From Diphasiastrum complanatum (Eukaryota; Streptophyta; Lycopodiopsida; Lycopodiales; Lycopodiaceae), in NCBI GenBank assembly GCA_029204225.1, contig CM055094.1, positions 20,623,407 through 20,687,406 of the forward strand: a stretch of 64,000 nucleotides of DNA, in the 5' to 3' direction. The notes beneath the pieces are model-generated. The model was given only the letters and a program-made list of their open reading frames with translations, was not told the DNA's origin and did no database searches. The position numbers and the translations under genes are program-made. Of the stretch, positions 1-10,500 are shown piece after piece (position 1 is the first letter of the stretch; each line of letters starts with the position of its first letter).

Positions 1-590
1 CAATGGTTTGAAGTTAAAGGCAATATTCTAGGGAAAGACATGAGTATAATGTTTGATTTTGGAGGTACTCACAACTTTTTGAATGTGCGGCTTGTATAGA
101 AGCTTCGGGTGCCCACCATGGCCAGTGATCAACATTATGTGGTCCTCTAGCCTCAGGGTCAGACACAGAAGTTTGGGATGTGAAAGTCCCTAATTTGGAG
201 GTTCGGATGCAAGATCATGTTGAGCGGCTTGAATTCCATGTTGTGAATCTTGATAGAACTTATGTAATCCTAGGATATGAATGGTTTTTTGATAAATCAG
301 ATTCGTTGAAAATAGATTTTAAAAACCATACTATTGTATTTAAAGATAAGTTTGACCAGATAGTCTCTATTTATGGGGAGACTAATGTACTTCCATCACC
401 GATGGTTTCCTCGGCGGAAGTTATGGAAAAACTACATAATTCTAAGTATGAGCTTTTTCATCTTGTTTTGAAATCTCGTATGCATTGTGATGTGAATGTG
501 TTAACATGCTTTAACACCAAAAATTAGCATCAAGAACAGCTTTTAATGCAAGATTTAAAACAAGAGTTCAATGATGTTTTTCCTAAATAG
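1..590 (+). mobile_element. Ty3/gypsy protease-region fragment, family A copy 1
   Basis: Remnant of the aspartic-protease part of a Ty3/gypsy pol gene. Two family signs are visible: a flap-side DFGGTHNF at about 57-80 that resembles the DSGATHNF active site, and TYVILGYEWF with a following IDFKNHTIVF at about 262-345 that resembles the ILGMDWL...DCKN block of plant gypsy proteases. Reverse transcriptase, RNase H and integrase are absent and no LTR flanks it, so it is an old, broken piece. It enters from outside the window. Other copies start near 11,606, 21,206 and 50,460; the last gives the best view of its left side. It always runs into repeat B. Confidence 0.75.
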
Positions 591-1756
591 CTAAGATTTT
601 CTGAGGTACATACTTCTAATTATATTGCAGTCCGTTGTTAGAACATAATCAATTTTTTCTGAAATGAAATCTTTGAAATGTTTTAGAAAAGAGCAAGAAC
701 ATAAAGATAGATTTTCAATTCCAAAATTGCAGAAAACATCAAACATAAAGTACCATTCACTTTTGATGTTAGATAAGTATGAGAAAGCAAACACAATATT
801 ATGGAAGGACTTGTGTATATAAGGCCAAAGATTGTAATAAAATACGAGTGTAAAAGTGTCTTACATGAATGGTCTCAAACATTCTATTACAGTAGCGTAA
901 ATGTAAAAATATCTTTGCCTTGCCCTTGCGCGTGCTGAGCTGTAGTCGATCCACCGTATTCCTAGTGAGAGTTCTTCTATGCAGATCCTCGTCATCCTGC
1001 GAGCTAGTTAATACCTGTAAAAGTTCAGTCTTTTAGCCAGTAAGTCTTCTTTTTCACCAATGCCTTGTCCTTCCTTTCCTTTATATCATGTATACTTCTT
1101 TCTTTTTCCCATATTTTGTCCATACACCACCAAACTAGGGTTGTTTAGGTTGAAAGAACCAGGCCTTTCATTTGAGTTTTGGAAGAATTTATCTTGGACA
1201 GTGAAAAAACGTGGTCTTTTGAGGAGGCATTCAATCTCTCTGATGTTTTCAGCATCTCCTAAGTTGGCAAGGAGTTTAGCAGAAGGGTTTACAGCAAATC
1301 AATCATGTGCTGGTGTAAAAAGAGAAAAGTATGTGTGACTTAACAATATCTCTGGCGAGCTTGTGTAGCCAAAGAAAAAAGCCATTCATCTAATTTTGGA
1401 AGGATGCACCAGGGAAGAATTTACTAAGATTGTTCATAATAAAACACGATGATCCCAAAAAAAATAAATGACATGGAGACAAAAAAAAATTTTAATTTTA
1501 TAAAAAAAATATCCATATTTAAAATGCTTCAAATAAAGATATTGTAATGCTAAAAAAAAAATTTATTAATCTTTGCACATCACCTTATATGAAATAATAA
1601 TACTATTCAAAATAAAATCATTGGACACAACCATGAGAATAACTAAAAAAAACTTTTTGCTTATTAAAAAAAAAGTTTTTAATTTTTGTTTTAAAATTTG
1701 AAAAGTGTTTTAAATCACAATTCTTGTATCAAGAAAAATATTTTTTAAATTACGAC
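591..1756 (+). repeat. AT-rich dispersed repeat B, copy 1
   Basis: Family B follows every gypsy fragment A. It starts with a block reading GAGCAAGAACATAAAGATAG, passes a predicted 99-nt intron (1,040-1,138), then a short open exon and a long A/T homopolymer-rich tail from about 1,450. Longer copies lie at 11,876-13,887 and 21,501-23,471; a 5' piece lies at 51,001-51,478. The tail contains no convincing ORF. Here the copy is cut at about 1,757 by a short piece of copia leader. It may be an untranslated or LTR-proximal part of the gypsy element, but no LTR ends are visible. Confidence 0.6.
1139..1338 (+). pseudogene. Conserved short exon after a 99-nt predicted intron (RLKEPG exon), copy 1
   Basis: Open frame of about 65 codons reading GLFRLKEPGLSFEFW and ending at a stop at 1,336-1,338. 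It has no ATG at its start. Instead it follows a credible intron: donor GTAAGT at 1,040, acceptor CTAG ending at 1,138. The same donor, acceptor and 99-nt length occur at 12,316-12,414 and 21,952-22,050, and the peptide differs by only a few residues in each. This looks like the last coding exon of a gene carried inside repeat B. No upstream exon in a matching frame could be supported. The peptide belongs to no family I recognise. Confidence 0.4.
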
Positions 1757-1848
1757 CTAACCTGAACCAAAAGGAATCATATGCACATAAATATGCCTCT
1801 TCAAATCATTCCTACAAGATCAGTTGAATCATCATGCAATAATCATCG
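1757..1848 (-). mobile_element. Short copia leader fragment
   Basis: This stretch matches the block beginning CCTAACCTGAACCAAAAGG that lies just 5' of the copia gag on the minus strand at 19,535, 24,917 and 43,380. It is therefore a detached piece of the same copia family, left between repeat B and the GCCGAG minisatellite. It has no coding content and no intact ends. Confidence 0.6.
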
Positions 1849-2138
1849 TTTCCACATCCTATCAGAGCAACATTGCTCCAAAGTTTTCCACAAATTTCTA
1901 GTCTCCATACACTGTCGAGCAATACTCTACATACACTACTCAGAGAGCCTAGGCCCCATGCTCTGCAATCACTGTGGACTGAGCCGAGCGTCCATACTCT
2001 GCATTCACTGTGGACTGAGCTGAGCGTCCATACTCTACATATAAAGTTGACTGAGCCGAGTCCATCAAAAGTCGACTGATCCGAAGCCCTCCACAGTCGA
2101 TCGAGCCGAGACTCCACTTGTCTGTTACCAGAGCCGAA
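1845..2138 (+). repeat. GCCGAG/CATACTCTGCA minisatellite at the head of family C, copy 1
   Basis: Imperfect tandem units of roughly 30-40 bp built on GAGCCGAGCGTCCATACTC and TGCATTCACTGTGGACTGAG. The array lies between the conserved block TTTCCACATCCTATCAGAG and the coding-like part of family C. Unit number differs between copies (17,125; 20,925; 40,975; 45,485), so the array is variable. Several overlapping short ORFs arise here on both strands because the unit lacks stops; none looks like a real protein. It may be a 5' untranslated or promoter-proximal part of C. Confidence 0.65.
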
Positions 2139-2189
2139 CCTTCAACAGAGTCATCAGCCGAGTCCAGAACCTGTCTGCCACAACACCTT

Positions 2190-2800
2190 CCAGTTCTGAT
2201 GACCCAACTCAAGACAGAATTGACATCACCATGGAAAGCCTCGATATCTCTGAGATGAATACTTGTTACCAAGAGGCACACTAATTCTCGAGCCACATAG
2301 AGTTCCAACTTCCTCTTTTCATCAGTGGCTATCAGAGCCCGTTTTGATTGCACATTGCTTATAACCACACCATCAGATTTTCCAGTTCATGTTACCTCCT
2401 AACCAAAATTGTGTTTATATTATCCCTATTTCTGGAGCTGACCTCAATACATTTGTCTTCCCTACGGGACCAAACACAGTCAATAGGACCCTCAAAAAGA
2501 TTGATTCCAAAACATACTTCAAATACATAGACCCCTCAGTGGACAAATGGGAAAAAAAAGATGGTTACCTTATCGAGGTCATAAATGATAAGCCCTTAGC
2601 TGCTTTGTGCGCCTATCTAACGAAATATACATAGGGCTATAGGTCCAAGGTCACGCGTATCCCCATGAAACTATTTCACATGATGGCTGATTCTAAACTA
2701 CACGATCAGAACCTTTATGACTGGGCCCAGTTTGCTTCCAACTGCCTCCATGACTATATCAAGAACAAGCAAACCTCCAGTTATTGGGCTATCTTCTGAT
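2190..2800 (+). pseudogene. Unknown gene family C, 5' coding part, copy 1 (broken)
   Basis: Coding-like stretch with a start context MSATTSSS near 2,175 in homologous copies, a block SDDPT/DRIDITMESLDI, and downstream PISGADLNTF, KYIDPS and MKLFHMMADS. The same peptides recur with mostly conservative differences at 17,400-18,008, 41,285-41,877 and 45,820-46,420, which argues that this was a real protein. No copy is cleanly open from start to end. I recognise no domain. There is no signal peptide or membrane segment, and the part seen here is soluble-looking and mixed-charge. It precedes the second C part at 2,850. It may be a host gene carried by a mobile cassette or a transposon protein of unknown class. 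Confidence 0.45.
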
Positions 2801-2849
2801 AGATGTCACTTTGCAGCAGTTGAGCCACTGACCTCGATTTTGAGACCAC

Positions 2850-3343
2850 TTGATGCTAGCAGATAAAAGCTTGGGAGACTCCCTCAAAACCAGCCAAGAA
2901 TACCAACTCTACTTCTAGGCCTATTCAACAGATTCCACGCAAGCGGCTTCTCAAAAGAGAAAGAGTTCCTTCTCTCCACAAGGGCCAACTGCAAAGCACC
3001 AAACGGTCGGCCTAGTGAAGCTTACATCGAGAAAGACACCCATGTCCTCTATGTCACGGATGACGGATCGATACAAGCGAAGTGTCATGCTTCATCAGAT
3101 GAAACAGACTCAAATGATATGGAGTTTACATTCGAGGTGTTCCATGGCCCAAAAGGGCTGTCTAAGAAATGCCATGTAAGAGAGAGAAAATCGTCGAATT
3201 TCAAAACTCCGATCGAGTTTTTGGTCTGCCCGCACAACTCCAATGACTTGACCTCACTAGTAACATATGTAGTGAACTGGAAGTTGGGTAGCCGCAACGC
3301 GTGGGGTCCATACTTCAAGATTCTATTTTCTACCATTAACTAA
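2850..3343 (+). pseudogene. Unknown gene family C, 3' coding part, copy 1 (broken)
   Basis: Continuation of C. Conserved blocks are MLADKSLGDSL, YQLYFQAYCN, HASGFSKEKEF and NGRPSEAYIEKDT, then an acidic/basic linker (AKRHASSDETDSNDME) and an end block FHGPKGLSKKCHVRERKS up to LTSLVTYVVN. The linker with KRH next to DETDSND could be a nuclear-localisation and acidic patch, but that is inference only. Better-preserved versions are 143-codon ORFs at 55,833-56,264 (+) and 55,354-54,923 (-). The 46,477-46,870 copy has a different linker containing QPPPTQQSRQRTKIRAK. Function unknown. Confidence 0.45.
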
Positions 3344-3806
3344 CATGACTTCTCATGTAAATGCAAATCGTATTGCACATCAAAGTTTTCTTTCCATCTA
3401 CAAAAGTGTTCACATCAAAGAAAAATAGTCTTATCGATCTGCAAATCATGGCAAGAAACTTTGAGATCACAATGAGCGCCAACGTGAATCTAAATTTTTG
3501 AAATTCTGAAAATATGGAGTGTGTTGGATCAAATGGAACGGCAAGGTTATCTCAAACTCTTGCAATTCAAAATTTGCAATTTCAACACACATCTATTGAA
3601 AAAATATTTTGCTTACTTTGCTCATAACTGCAAAGCTTTGATTTTGCATATAAGGCAAGAAACATGGAGTGTGATGGATCAAAAAGAGTGCCAAGGTCAT
3701 TTCAAACTTTTACAATTATTTTTTAATATAATTAAGACGAGTTTTAATAGCTTACAAGATATATAACATGTGGGGTTTCTACTAGATTAATCTATCGATT
3801 ATTAAG
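3344..3806 (+). repeat. Spacer repeat E between C and F, copy 1
   Basis: Non-coding block containing AACTTCTCATGTAAATGC, a purine/pyrimidine-mixed middle, an internal imperfect duplication of GGAGTGTGTTGGATCAAATG / GGAGTGTGATGGATCAAAAA, and TCTATCGATTATTAAGATG just before the F start codon. It always joins C to F: copies are at 32,990-33,505, 46,890-47,403, 54,387-54,900 (-) and 56,290-56,799. Its constant place makes it the likely 5' flank or promoter of F. I see no clear TATA box. Confidence 0.55.
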
Positions 3807-4735
3807 ATGTCTAAATATCATCTCCATATTGATCTTCCCATAGAATATGCTCCACTGTCGAGAAAAAATCTGAAAGGATCCACCTTACCAGCTCACCGAA
3901 GGACGAAGGACAGGAAACATCATGGTCTATGGGTTGATGGATGTTTGTATCCAATCGATCCAAGCTCAATGCAACATCCAAATTTTAGATCGGTCACACA
4001 ACTCATACCGTTTTTGTGTGAAGGACACAATAGTCTATTGGGTTATTGTGAACGATTGAAAAGTTATGGCATTAGTTATTCAATGAAGAAAATCCACTGT
4101 TTGGAAAATATGTTGAATGATTTGCTTACTGACTACTGAGAAAAATAAACCTTTTTTTTTGCAAACAAAAGAAGAAAATGAAATCTTGAAGATAGATAAT
4201 TCTCGTTTGCAAGATATTATATTAAATCCCAACCAAGAAACTGACAATATGAAACTAATTGTACAAACATTAAGCAAAAAAGAGTTATTTTAAAAACTAT
4301 TGATGAGCTCTCAACAAGTGGGGGTCAACGGAAAAAAAGAATATATGCTTTCAAGTAGGATTATGTTTTAAACTATTCATGTGTTTTGTTTCATCTAGCA
4401 CATCAATGGTTGTGAATTGTTTTTTTCTAAATCTTATTTTTATTTTGCAGAGCAGCTTTAGTCACCAATGAAAATCCGAAAGACAAGGACATGATTGGAA
4501 AGTCTTTGAGTGCAGTACTTACAGCCAAGTCAACGACGAGTCTACTTGGAAATCAACGATATTCTTGAATCAAGCCCAAGATTGCAGAGGCGCTTATGGG
4601 TGAAGTCGGCAAGATCATTGACCGAAAATTGATACAAGGATCATGTGATTATTTTGGTATTAGCAGGGATGCATATGACACAATGTTTGAAATTATCAAA
4701 GAGGCATTTGGACAAGTACATATAAAACAATTTCC
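3807..4735 (+). pseudogene. Unknown coiled-coil gene F, copy 1 (3'-truncated, broken)
   Basis: Starts at MSKYHLHIDLPIEYAPLSRK, which is the same start in five copies. An N-terminal globular part (about residues 1-110, with LWVDGCLYPIDPSSMQ and CEGHNSLLGYCERL) is followed by a lysine/glutamate-rich probable coiled coil. A predicted 96-nt intron (4,355-4,450, GTAGGA...TTTTGCAG) joins in frame to an exon reading AALVTNENPKDKDM...KSTTSLLGNQ and EALMGEVGKIIDRK. Homology ends at KQFP (about 4,735), where the leader of the CENH3-like gene begins, so the F 3' half is missing here. The copy is interrupted. I recognise no family. Its best-preserved relatives are at 56,800 (+) and 54,386 (-). Confidence 0.5.
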
Positions 4736-5278
4736 TGCCCCTCCCCGCCTGTCTTTGCCACTCTCTCGCGTTGTGGCGATATCACCCTTAGAGTTCTCAG
4801 TGTCGCCATTACGCGAGATAATTTAACTCTCTCTTGTGTTGTATCTCTGTCCTCGCATGGTATAGATATCTGGCCTTAATGGCTCGGACGAAGCAAACTG
4901 CTAGGCTTACCCATTTTGTTCAACCGTCCCGTCTCCAGACATCTGAACCCATACGTCCGCAAAGACGCGGAAGACCTCGCCGTCCATGGTTGAGGGACAT
5001 CAGGGCCTTGCAGAGGTACACCAAACTTGTGATCCTGAAAGCAGCCTTGTATCGGGCTGTGAGGGAGGTTACACAAGATATGACAACCCATCTGCCCTAT
5101 GCAGTGAGGTGGAATATCGCTGCATTGGAGGCCCTCCATATTGCATACGAGGACTTCTAGACAAAATTGTTTGAGGATTCGATGCTGTGTTCCATTCATG
5201 GCAAGAGGGTAACACTGATGCCCAAGGACATGCTTCTTGTCATGAGATTTCGAAACACCTGTGACAGTGATATGTCAC
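4736..5278 (+). pseudogene. CENH3: CENH3-like histone H3 variant, copy 1 (nonsense-interrupted)
   Basis: Intronless histone-fold ORF. ATG at 4,879 opens MARTKQTAR, identical to the start of histone H3, then a divergent tail, an alpha-N-like block LRDIRALQRYTKLVI, and VREVTQDM. Loop 1 contains VRW followed by ALEAL, where canonical H3 has the shorter RFQSSAVAAL; a longer loop 1 with RW is typical of plant centromeric H3. A TAG at 5,158-5,160 stops translation inside the alpha-2 helix (Q in the other copy), but homology continues in frame through [20 protein letters not shown] to about 5,265. About 143 bp of the leader shared with the copy at 51,877 is present. Most differences between the two copies in the tail change the amino acid, as expected of a decaying copy. 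The minisatellite M follows directly. Confidence 0.8.
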
Positions 5279-6327
<1,049 letters not shown>

Positions 6328-6382
6328 GTGAGTGAGGAGTCACACATGAACTACTTCCCTTTGGTATGGCCTAGCATCAACG

Positions 6383-6592
6383 TTGAAAAAAATATCTGAT
6401 GGAGATAAGAAGGGTCCCAAGCAAATTTCAAATGAGAATCTTGCAGAGAAAGTATCAAAACCACAGTTGGCGAGGGATCCCAAAGAATCGAACTTGAGTG
6501 TACAAGCCCAACAAAAGTGCATACACCAACTCACCACACATGGGAAGATCGTTAAATTTGAATTTGAAGAAAAATCATTAAAATTTTTGTAG
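6383..6592 (+). CDS. Unrecognised 69-codon ORF (ISDGDKK ORF), copy 1
   Basis: Short open frame with KKISDGDKKGPKQISNEN, then ARDPKESNLSVQAQQK and THGKIVKFEFEEKS. Copies at 14,564-14,773 and 35,033-35,242 keep the same length and stop, with only a few substitutions. The second half is encoded by the left inverted arm of element K, and the right arm encodes nearly the same peptide on the other strand. It is lysine-rich and has no membrane segment. It could be a tiny real protein, the exon of a longer one, or chance. No family recognised. Confidence 0.3.
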   Translation: MKKISDGDKKGPKQISNENLAEKVSKPQLARDPKESNLSVQAQQKCIHQLTTHGKIVKFEFEEKSLKFL

Positions 6593-8105
6593 ATCGATGT
6601 TTAACAAAATCATATATATTATAATCGTCACACGTGTGGAATCAAGATCTACAAGAAAATCAACATTCTACACATAGAAAACCAAGATAGAGAAAATCAC
6701 ATGAGATGGACATAAGAGATGAATTCTCCACAAAGAAAGAAACTTTGATGATTATTTCTCCACTTAGGTACAACTATTTATAGCTTCCAAAATGTCATTT
6801 GGCCACTTGCCCCAAACTTGACCTAATATGGAAACTTCTAGATACTTTATCAAAAACCTAGAAAATCTAGTCTAGATGCAATGTACCAAAATTAGCCAAT
6901 TAGAATGGGTCCAAACTCGACCTCATCCACTGATCTACTTGCCAGAGGTAGTTAAACCACTATTTAGGCCCTTATTAACAAATATGAAACTAACTCGAAG
7001 TTGAGATTCATTTTGGCCTCCAAAATTGCCAAATGAAAAACCAAACTAGTTGACAATTTTTCACACCATGTCCTCTAGACATCTCCATTGATGAATACAA
7101 TTTATAAGTTTTTGAAATCAATGTACCAAAATTTAGCCAATTAGAATGGGTCCAAACTCGACCTCATCCACTTATCTACTTGCCAGAGGTAGTTAAACCA
7201 CTATTTAGGCCCTTATTAACAAATATGAAACTAACTCGAAGTTGAGATTCATTTTGGCCTCCAAAATTGCCAAATAAAAAACCAAACTAGTTGACAATTT
7301 TTCACACCATGTCCTCTAGACATCTCCATTGATGAATACAATTTATAAGTTTTTGAAAGCAATTCCGAATGCAATCAAGGTCATGTTTTAGCTCAATGAT
7401 CTCTCTTTCACATTACAAAAGTTTTTAAAATACATCGTTCTAGGATTCGAGAATGGATTTTGGAATGAATTATATTTCATTGAAGTTTGAACGAGCTTGG
7501 AAATTTGAAGATTGAATGAAGCTGTAATCTAGGATTTTCAAAACTCAAAGTTGTTCATGCCAATTAAGTCATTTTTGTTAATATATTAAAATGTTGTAAT
7601 CTAGGGTTTCCAAAAACAAATTGAAAATTTGTTAAAAAAAATGCTTATTCCTTGTTACACGACTAAATAACATATAGTTAAAAAGCATATAATGAATCTA
7701 TGCTATGTTCCAAACATATGCAAGTTACATTGCATTCATTCACACTTCACAAATCATTGGAATTCGAATTTGAACGAAATCATTGAAATTAGTAGATCAA
7801 TGTTTAAATGAAGCGATAAATATTATAATCTTCCCATTTAATTCAATTATATTTATATATTATTGGTGCATTAATAGGATAAAAACTCGTTATTATTATT
7901 TTCTTTGTTTCTATTGATTCAAGCAAGCACAGCTCGTCTAGATGATGACCACAATGCCTCTAAGGAGAAAGAGTTTTTCATTTTTTTTTAGTTTTGATTT
8001 TTCTTCAAATTCAAATTTAATGATCTTCCCATGTGTGGTGAGTTGGTGTCTGCACTTGAGTTGGGCTTGTACACTCAAGTTTGATTCTTTGCAATCCCCC
8101 CAAAT
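6476..8105. mobile_element. Element K copy 1: about 100-bp inverted arms around an AT-rich body holding a reversed copia-type LTR
   Basis: Left arm 6,476-6,575 and right arm about 7,990-8,095 are reverse complements of each other over the block AAGAATCAAACTTGAGTGT through TTAAATTTGAATTTGAAG. Between them, about 6,600-7,000 reads on the minus strand like a copia LTR related to the one at 60,105-60,750. Shared pieces are AAGTGGCCAAAT, CTATAAATAG (TATA box), CTATGTGTAGAATG and TCCACACGTGTGA in the same order. No transposase is present. Copies: 14,657-15,640 (right part lost) and 35,127-36,505. It could be a foldback-type element, or an LTR element whose ends were turned into inverted orientation. 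Confidence 0.5.
6879..7359. repeat. 240-bp tandem duplication inside element K
   Basis: The segment from ATGTACCAAAATTAGCC to ATTTATAAGTTTTTGAAA occurs twice, head to tail, at 6,879-7,118 and 7,119-7,359, with only a couple of differences. The K copy at 35,530-35,770 has it once, so the duplication happened after the copies separated. Confidence 0.9.
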
Positions 8106-8698
8106 TAATATAACCAGTAACATTATTCTCAAAGCATGTACTATGAGCTAAAAACAACACTTGGAGAGTAAAGAGTTAGGAATATGTCAAACACTTTTAC
8201 ACCTAGTATTTGGCAAGATCGGATTCTTTGCGATAACCCCCCCCCCCCAATTCTTAATATAACTTCTCAAAGCATCTAGTATGAGCTACAAACAACACTT
8301 GGTAAGTCTTAAGACTTGGAGAGTAAAGAGTTATGCATTTGTCAAATACTTTTACACCTAGCATTTGGCAAGTTAGACGCAATGGTAGTAATTATAAGAA
8401 TGAGTTAGACAAGCTTGTGAAGCCATCTAGAGGTGATTTGTTGTTTAGTTGCCTAGCTACATATCAAGCTACCCCAAGTTACCAAACAGTTTACTATTAT
8501 TTTGAGTGACAACCATGAAGCTATCATGATTTGAAATGACATCAATATATTAAGCTACTCCCAAGTTGACCCTTTCCCAGGAAGCTTCTCTCTTGAAACT
8601 ATAGCAAAAAGCTCTTATTCAAAGGAACAGTCAAGGGTCGAGTACTTACCATACGAGATGAAGACCAACAAGTAGGGCAAGGAAAGAAGATGTACGGT
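8106..8698. repeat. Repeat J copy 1, with a C12 homopolymer
   Basis: Non-coding block with an internal imperfect duplication: the text AACAACACTTGGAGAGTAAAG...TTTACACCTAGTATTTGGCAAG at 8,150-8,212 recurs in altered form at 8,291-8,370. A run of 12 C sits at 8,237-8,248. Copies at 32,142-32,700 (reverse), 36,506-37,105, 49,594-49,860 and 61,480-61,730 carry homopolymers of different length at the same kind of site. No ORF of interest. Confidence 0.65.
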
Positions 8699-8911
8699 TT
8701 ACTTTGCTATGTGCTTGGAGGTATGCTGAGCATGCTTGGAATATGAAGAACATGTGTTTTCCAAAAATATTAGTAGTCTCACAAAAAGGCTTGGAGTAAC
8801 ATTAGAATTTGGAAGTGGTGCACCTACTTTGGATGGATGATCACTAACAAACAATTTCTGTCTAGTCCTTTTGCCGTGATATGTTCCCTCTTGTCGATAT
8901 GATATTTTCAT
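8699..8911 (-). CDS. Unrecognised 70-codon ORF (MKISYRQE), copy 1
   Basis: Starts MKISYRQEGTYHGKRTRQK and ends QHTSKHIAK. Four copies (8,911-8,699; 28,213-28,425; 31,929-32,141; 37,318-37,106) are all exactly 70 codons, open from ATG to stop, with a handful of substitutions. It always lies downstream of gene D on the same strand, about 330 bp after it, past an AT-rich stretch. It is basic, with several HTSKH-like repeats at the C-terminus. No family recognised; it could be a 3' exon of D or an independent small protein. Confidence 0.4.
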   Translation of the reverse strand: MKISYRQEGTYHGKRTRQKLFVSDHPSKVGAPLPNSNVTPSLFVRLLIFLENTCSSYSKHAQHTSKHIAK

Positions 8912-9243
8912 TGTGTGTCTAAATATTTTTTGAACAGAATATGTGTAACCTAATTATTGTTGATTTTGATTTAATGAGCATTCAATGTTCATTTAATACA
9001 TTAAATCAAATATCAACGATGAGAACATATATATATACACAACGAGAAGAAGGATCATAGATTATGAACTAAAGTGGACATTTCAAAAGCAGTGGAGAGA
9101 TAGATTAGCAGTCGAGTGCCATATACATTGGCCCTAGATGACTATAATGGTCAATCTTAAAAGCTCCAATCAACAAATGTTGATGCTTTCAATGTACTCA
9201 ATTCAAAAAATTGCGCCTAAAGGATTTTCTTCATAACATTTGT
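8912..9243 (-). repeat. Non-coding link between D and the 70-codon ORF
   Basis: AT-rich stretch with an imperfect hairpin (TTTAATGAGCATTCAATGTT / AACATTGAATGC... in the copies) around 8,970-9,010 and a short (TA)n at 9,030-9,039. The same link is found in all D copies: 28,061-28,212, 31,590-31,928 and 37,319-37,659. No coding sequence seen. Confidence 0.55.
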
Positions 9244-10500
9244 TCAGGAATAGTGGGCATCATGATTATGATATTGCTCGCGCAGCCACTTGGAGCAGGT
9301 TCGAGTCAGCATTTGTCTTCGACCAGCAAATGCTTTTGATCTTTGGGTGTAAGCCTTATCAGCATTGATGATAAAGCCTGAAGTGCACATCTCTTCAAAG
9401 ATTTGTATGGAGTCTGCAGGAAAGTATTGTATCCGTAAATAGATCCTGGTATCCTCCATGTGAAGCGCCGGTTTGTTGGGATTGATGAAAAATTGTGGAT
9501 CCTGCTCAAACCTTCGGCTCATGACAGTCATCAGAAACTGGCAGAACTTGTGTTGTAGCTTGATTGTAGGATCGTCAGAATCGGAAGTTAATTTGCAAAA
9601 ATTCTTGATGGATGTATGACATTCCTTCCGAGAAGAGAACGAGCCATCTATTATCGGAAAGTTTCCAGGATATGCTGATATGTTGTCTTCCGATCTCCAT
9701 GCTAGCGCTCGTCTTTTACGAAAACTTGGGTCAAAAGAAGGATCTTTCTGGATTTGCTTTGGTGATTGAAAGACGTACGTATCTTTCATAGACGTACGTA
9801 TCTTTGAGGAATGGAGCTCTCCAACCGGTCGACGAAATTAAATCTGGCTGAGAAGAGCTCCCGATCGAATTAGATGCCGTCGTTGGAACTGACTTGTCCC
9901 CGTCTTTTCGTCCTATCAGACTTACTGGCATGCTTATGATTTTGCTCACGTAGCCAGTTGAAGCAGTTTCGAGTCAGTATTTGTCTTCGACCAGTAAATG
10001 CTTTTGATCTCTGGGTGTACATGTAACCCTCATCAGCATTGATAATAAATCCTGAAGTGCACATCTCTTCGAAGATATGTATGGAGTCTGCAGGAAAGTA
10101 TTGAATCCGTAAATAGATCCTGGTATCCTCCATGTGAAGGACCGCTTTGTTGGGATTGATGGACAATTATGGATCTTGCTCAAACCTTTGGCCCATGACA
10201 GTCATCAGAAACTGACAGAACTTGTGTTGTAGCTGGATTGTAGGATCGCAAGAATCGGAACTCAGTTCCTAGAAATTATTGATTGATGTATGACATTCCT
10301 TCTGAGAAAAGAACGAGCCATCTATTATGGCAAAGTTGCAAGGATATGCTGATATGTTGTCTTCCGATCTCCATGCTCGTCTTCTACGAAATCTTGGGTC
10401 GAAAGAAGGATCATTCTGGACTTGCTTTGGTGCTTGCTCAAGCCTTTAATTCACGTGCGTATCTTTGAGGACTGGAGATCTCCAACCGGTAGACGCCATT
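9244..10500 (-). pseudogene. Unknown duplicated-domain gene D, copy 1 (interrupted)
   Basis: Reading right to left, two tandem repeats of one domain of about 200 residues. Repeat 1 covers about 10,490-9,905 and repeat 2 covers 9,789-9,244. Each contains DKSVPTTASNSIGSSSQP, GWRAP.LKDT, SEDNISAYP.NF.IIDGSF, KECHTSI.NF, LQHKFCQFLMTVM, RFEQDPQF.INPN, LHMEDTRIYLRIQYFPADSI, EEMCTSGFIINAD and GRRQ.LTR. The N-terminal membrane-plus-coiled-coil part seen at 26,820 and 30,020 is missing here. Repeat 2 is open from start to stop at 9,244; repeat 1 is interrupted. Domain conservation across all copies, including many synonymous-looking differences, argues for past protein function. I do not recognise the domain. 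Confidence 0.55.

Noticed and set aside
1812-2368. ORFs on both strands through the GCCGAG minisatellite (RVWTLSSVHSECRVW type)
   Set aside because: Same reason: stop-poor tandem units. The frame is not kept between copies.
4876-5199. Antisense ORF opposite the CENH3-like gene (also 51,476-51,880 plus strand)
   Set aside because: Shadow of the histone frame; no conserved features of its own.
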